A model generated the notes under the pieces. The model was not told where the DNA came from. It saw only the letters and a program-made list of their open reading frames with translations, and did not search any database. From Desulfotomaculum sp. (GTDB lineage: Bacteria; Bacillota; Desulfotomaculia; Desulfotomaculales; Ammonificaceae): a stretch of 5,272 nucleotides of DNA. Location of the stretch: positions 1-5,272 of the forward strand of contig DTYU01000038.1 in NCBI GenBank assembly GCA_012961725.1, in the 5' to 3' direction. Position 1 is the stretch's first letter. Every line of letters begins with the position of its first letter. Below, piece after piece: positions 5,081-5,272 of this stretch. Position numbers and translations under genes: made by a program.

Positions 5081-5272
5081 CGCTCAACCGCCTCCTCCCG
5101 GACGATGACACCGTCAAGAAAATGCAGGATTCGCTCGGCATAGCCCGCGATATCCGTCTCGTGGGTCACCACGACGATTGTCCGGCCTTCCGCGTGCAGC
5201 TCTTTGAAAAGCGCCATGATCTCGTGGCTGGTCCGGCTGTCAAGGTTGCCCGTCGGCTCGTCGGCCAAGATC
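5077..5272 (-). CDS. MacB/LolD-type ABC transporter ATP-binding protein, 3' end only
   Basis: Only the last 65 codons are inside the window; the gene continues past the right edge. Visible in order are the end of Walker B with its catalytic Glu (ILADEPTGNLDS), which also includes the D-loop, then the H-loop (VVVTHE), then the usual tail AERILHFLDGVIV. The ADEPTGNLD version is typical of the MacB/LolD/FtsE subfamily. Walker A, the Q-loop and the LSGGQ signature lie outside. The TTG at 5268 inside the motif is not a real start. The TGA stop overlaps the permease GTG by one GTGA, so the two are an operon and would form one exporter, with the ATPase on the cytoplasmic face. Substrate cannot be told. 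Confidence 0.93.
   Translation of the reverse strand, partial: ILADEPTGNLDSRTSHEIMALFKELHAEGRTIVVVTHETDIAGYAERILHFLDGVIVREEAVER

Overview
The window reads as chromosomal DNA from a GC-rich, probably spore-forming, anaerobic Firmicute (Peptococcaceae or Thermoanaerobacterales type). This is inference. It rests on split Ku / ligase / polymerase end-joining genes, purine-rich Shine-Dalgarno (SD) sites with frequent GTG and TTG starts, and a MacB-like ABC transporter whose protein sequence looks clostridial. No marker gene in the window fixes the taxonomy.

Layout. Bases 1 to about 333 hold no convincing protein gene. Much of the stretch can be folded into short helices and may be a structured RNA on the + strand. 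Bases 334-3061 are a minus-strand operon for bacterial non-homologous end joining, transcribed ku, then an ATP-dependent ligase (LigD ligase domain), then a primase-polymerase (LigD Pol domain). These are separate genes, unlike the fused LigD of mycobacteria and pseudomonads, and no phosphoesterase domain is seen. A heptanucleotide tandem repeat runs over the 3' end of the ligase gene. Bases 3062-3290 are an AT-richer divergent control region with candidate promoters both ways, a perfect 12-bp palindrome and a 7-bp stem-loop. Bases 3291-3871 (+ strand) are a VapBC toxin-antitoxin pair: an AbrB/SpoVT-fold antitoxin and a PIN-domain RNase. Bases 3872-5272 (minus strand) are a MacB-type ABC exporter: the end of the ATPase and a FtsX-family permease. 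The permease has an in-frame TAG that removes its last 36 codons, including the fourth membrane helix.

How they work together. Ku would bind double-strand ends and recruit the polymerase and ligase for end processing and sealing. VapB and VapC are translationally coupled and would form a self-repressing complex. The ATPase and permease are also coupled and would form one exporter, probably damaged here by the nonsense codon. The toxin-antitoxin pair and the transporter are convergent, with their ancestral stop codons directly abutting.

The least explained parts are the amber codon in the permease, the possible structured RNA at the left edge, and the heptamer repeat that supplies the C-terminus of the ligase. 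No wholly new multi-gene system is evident.
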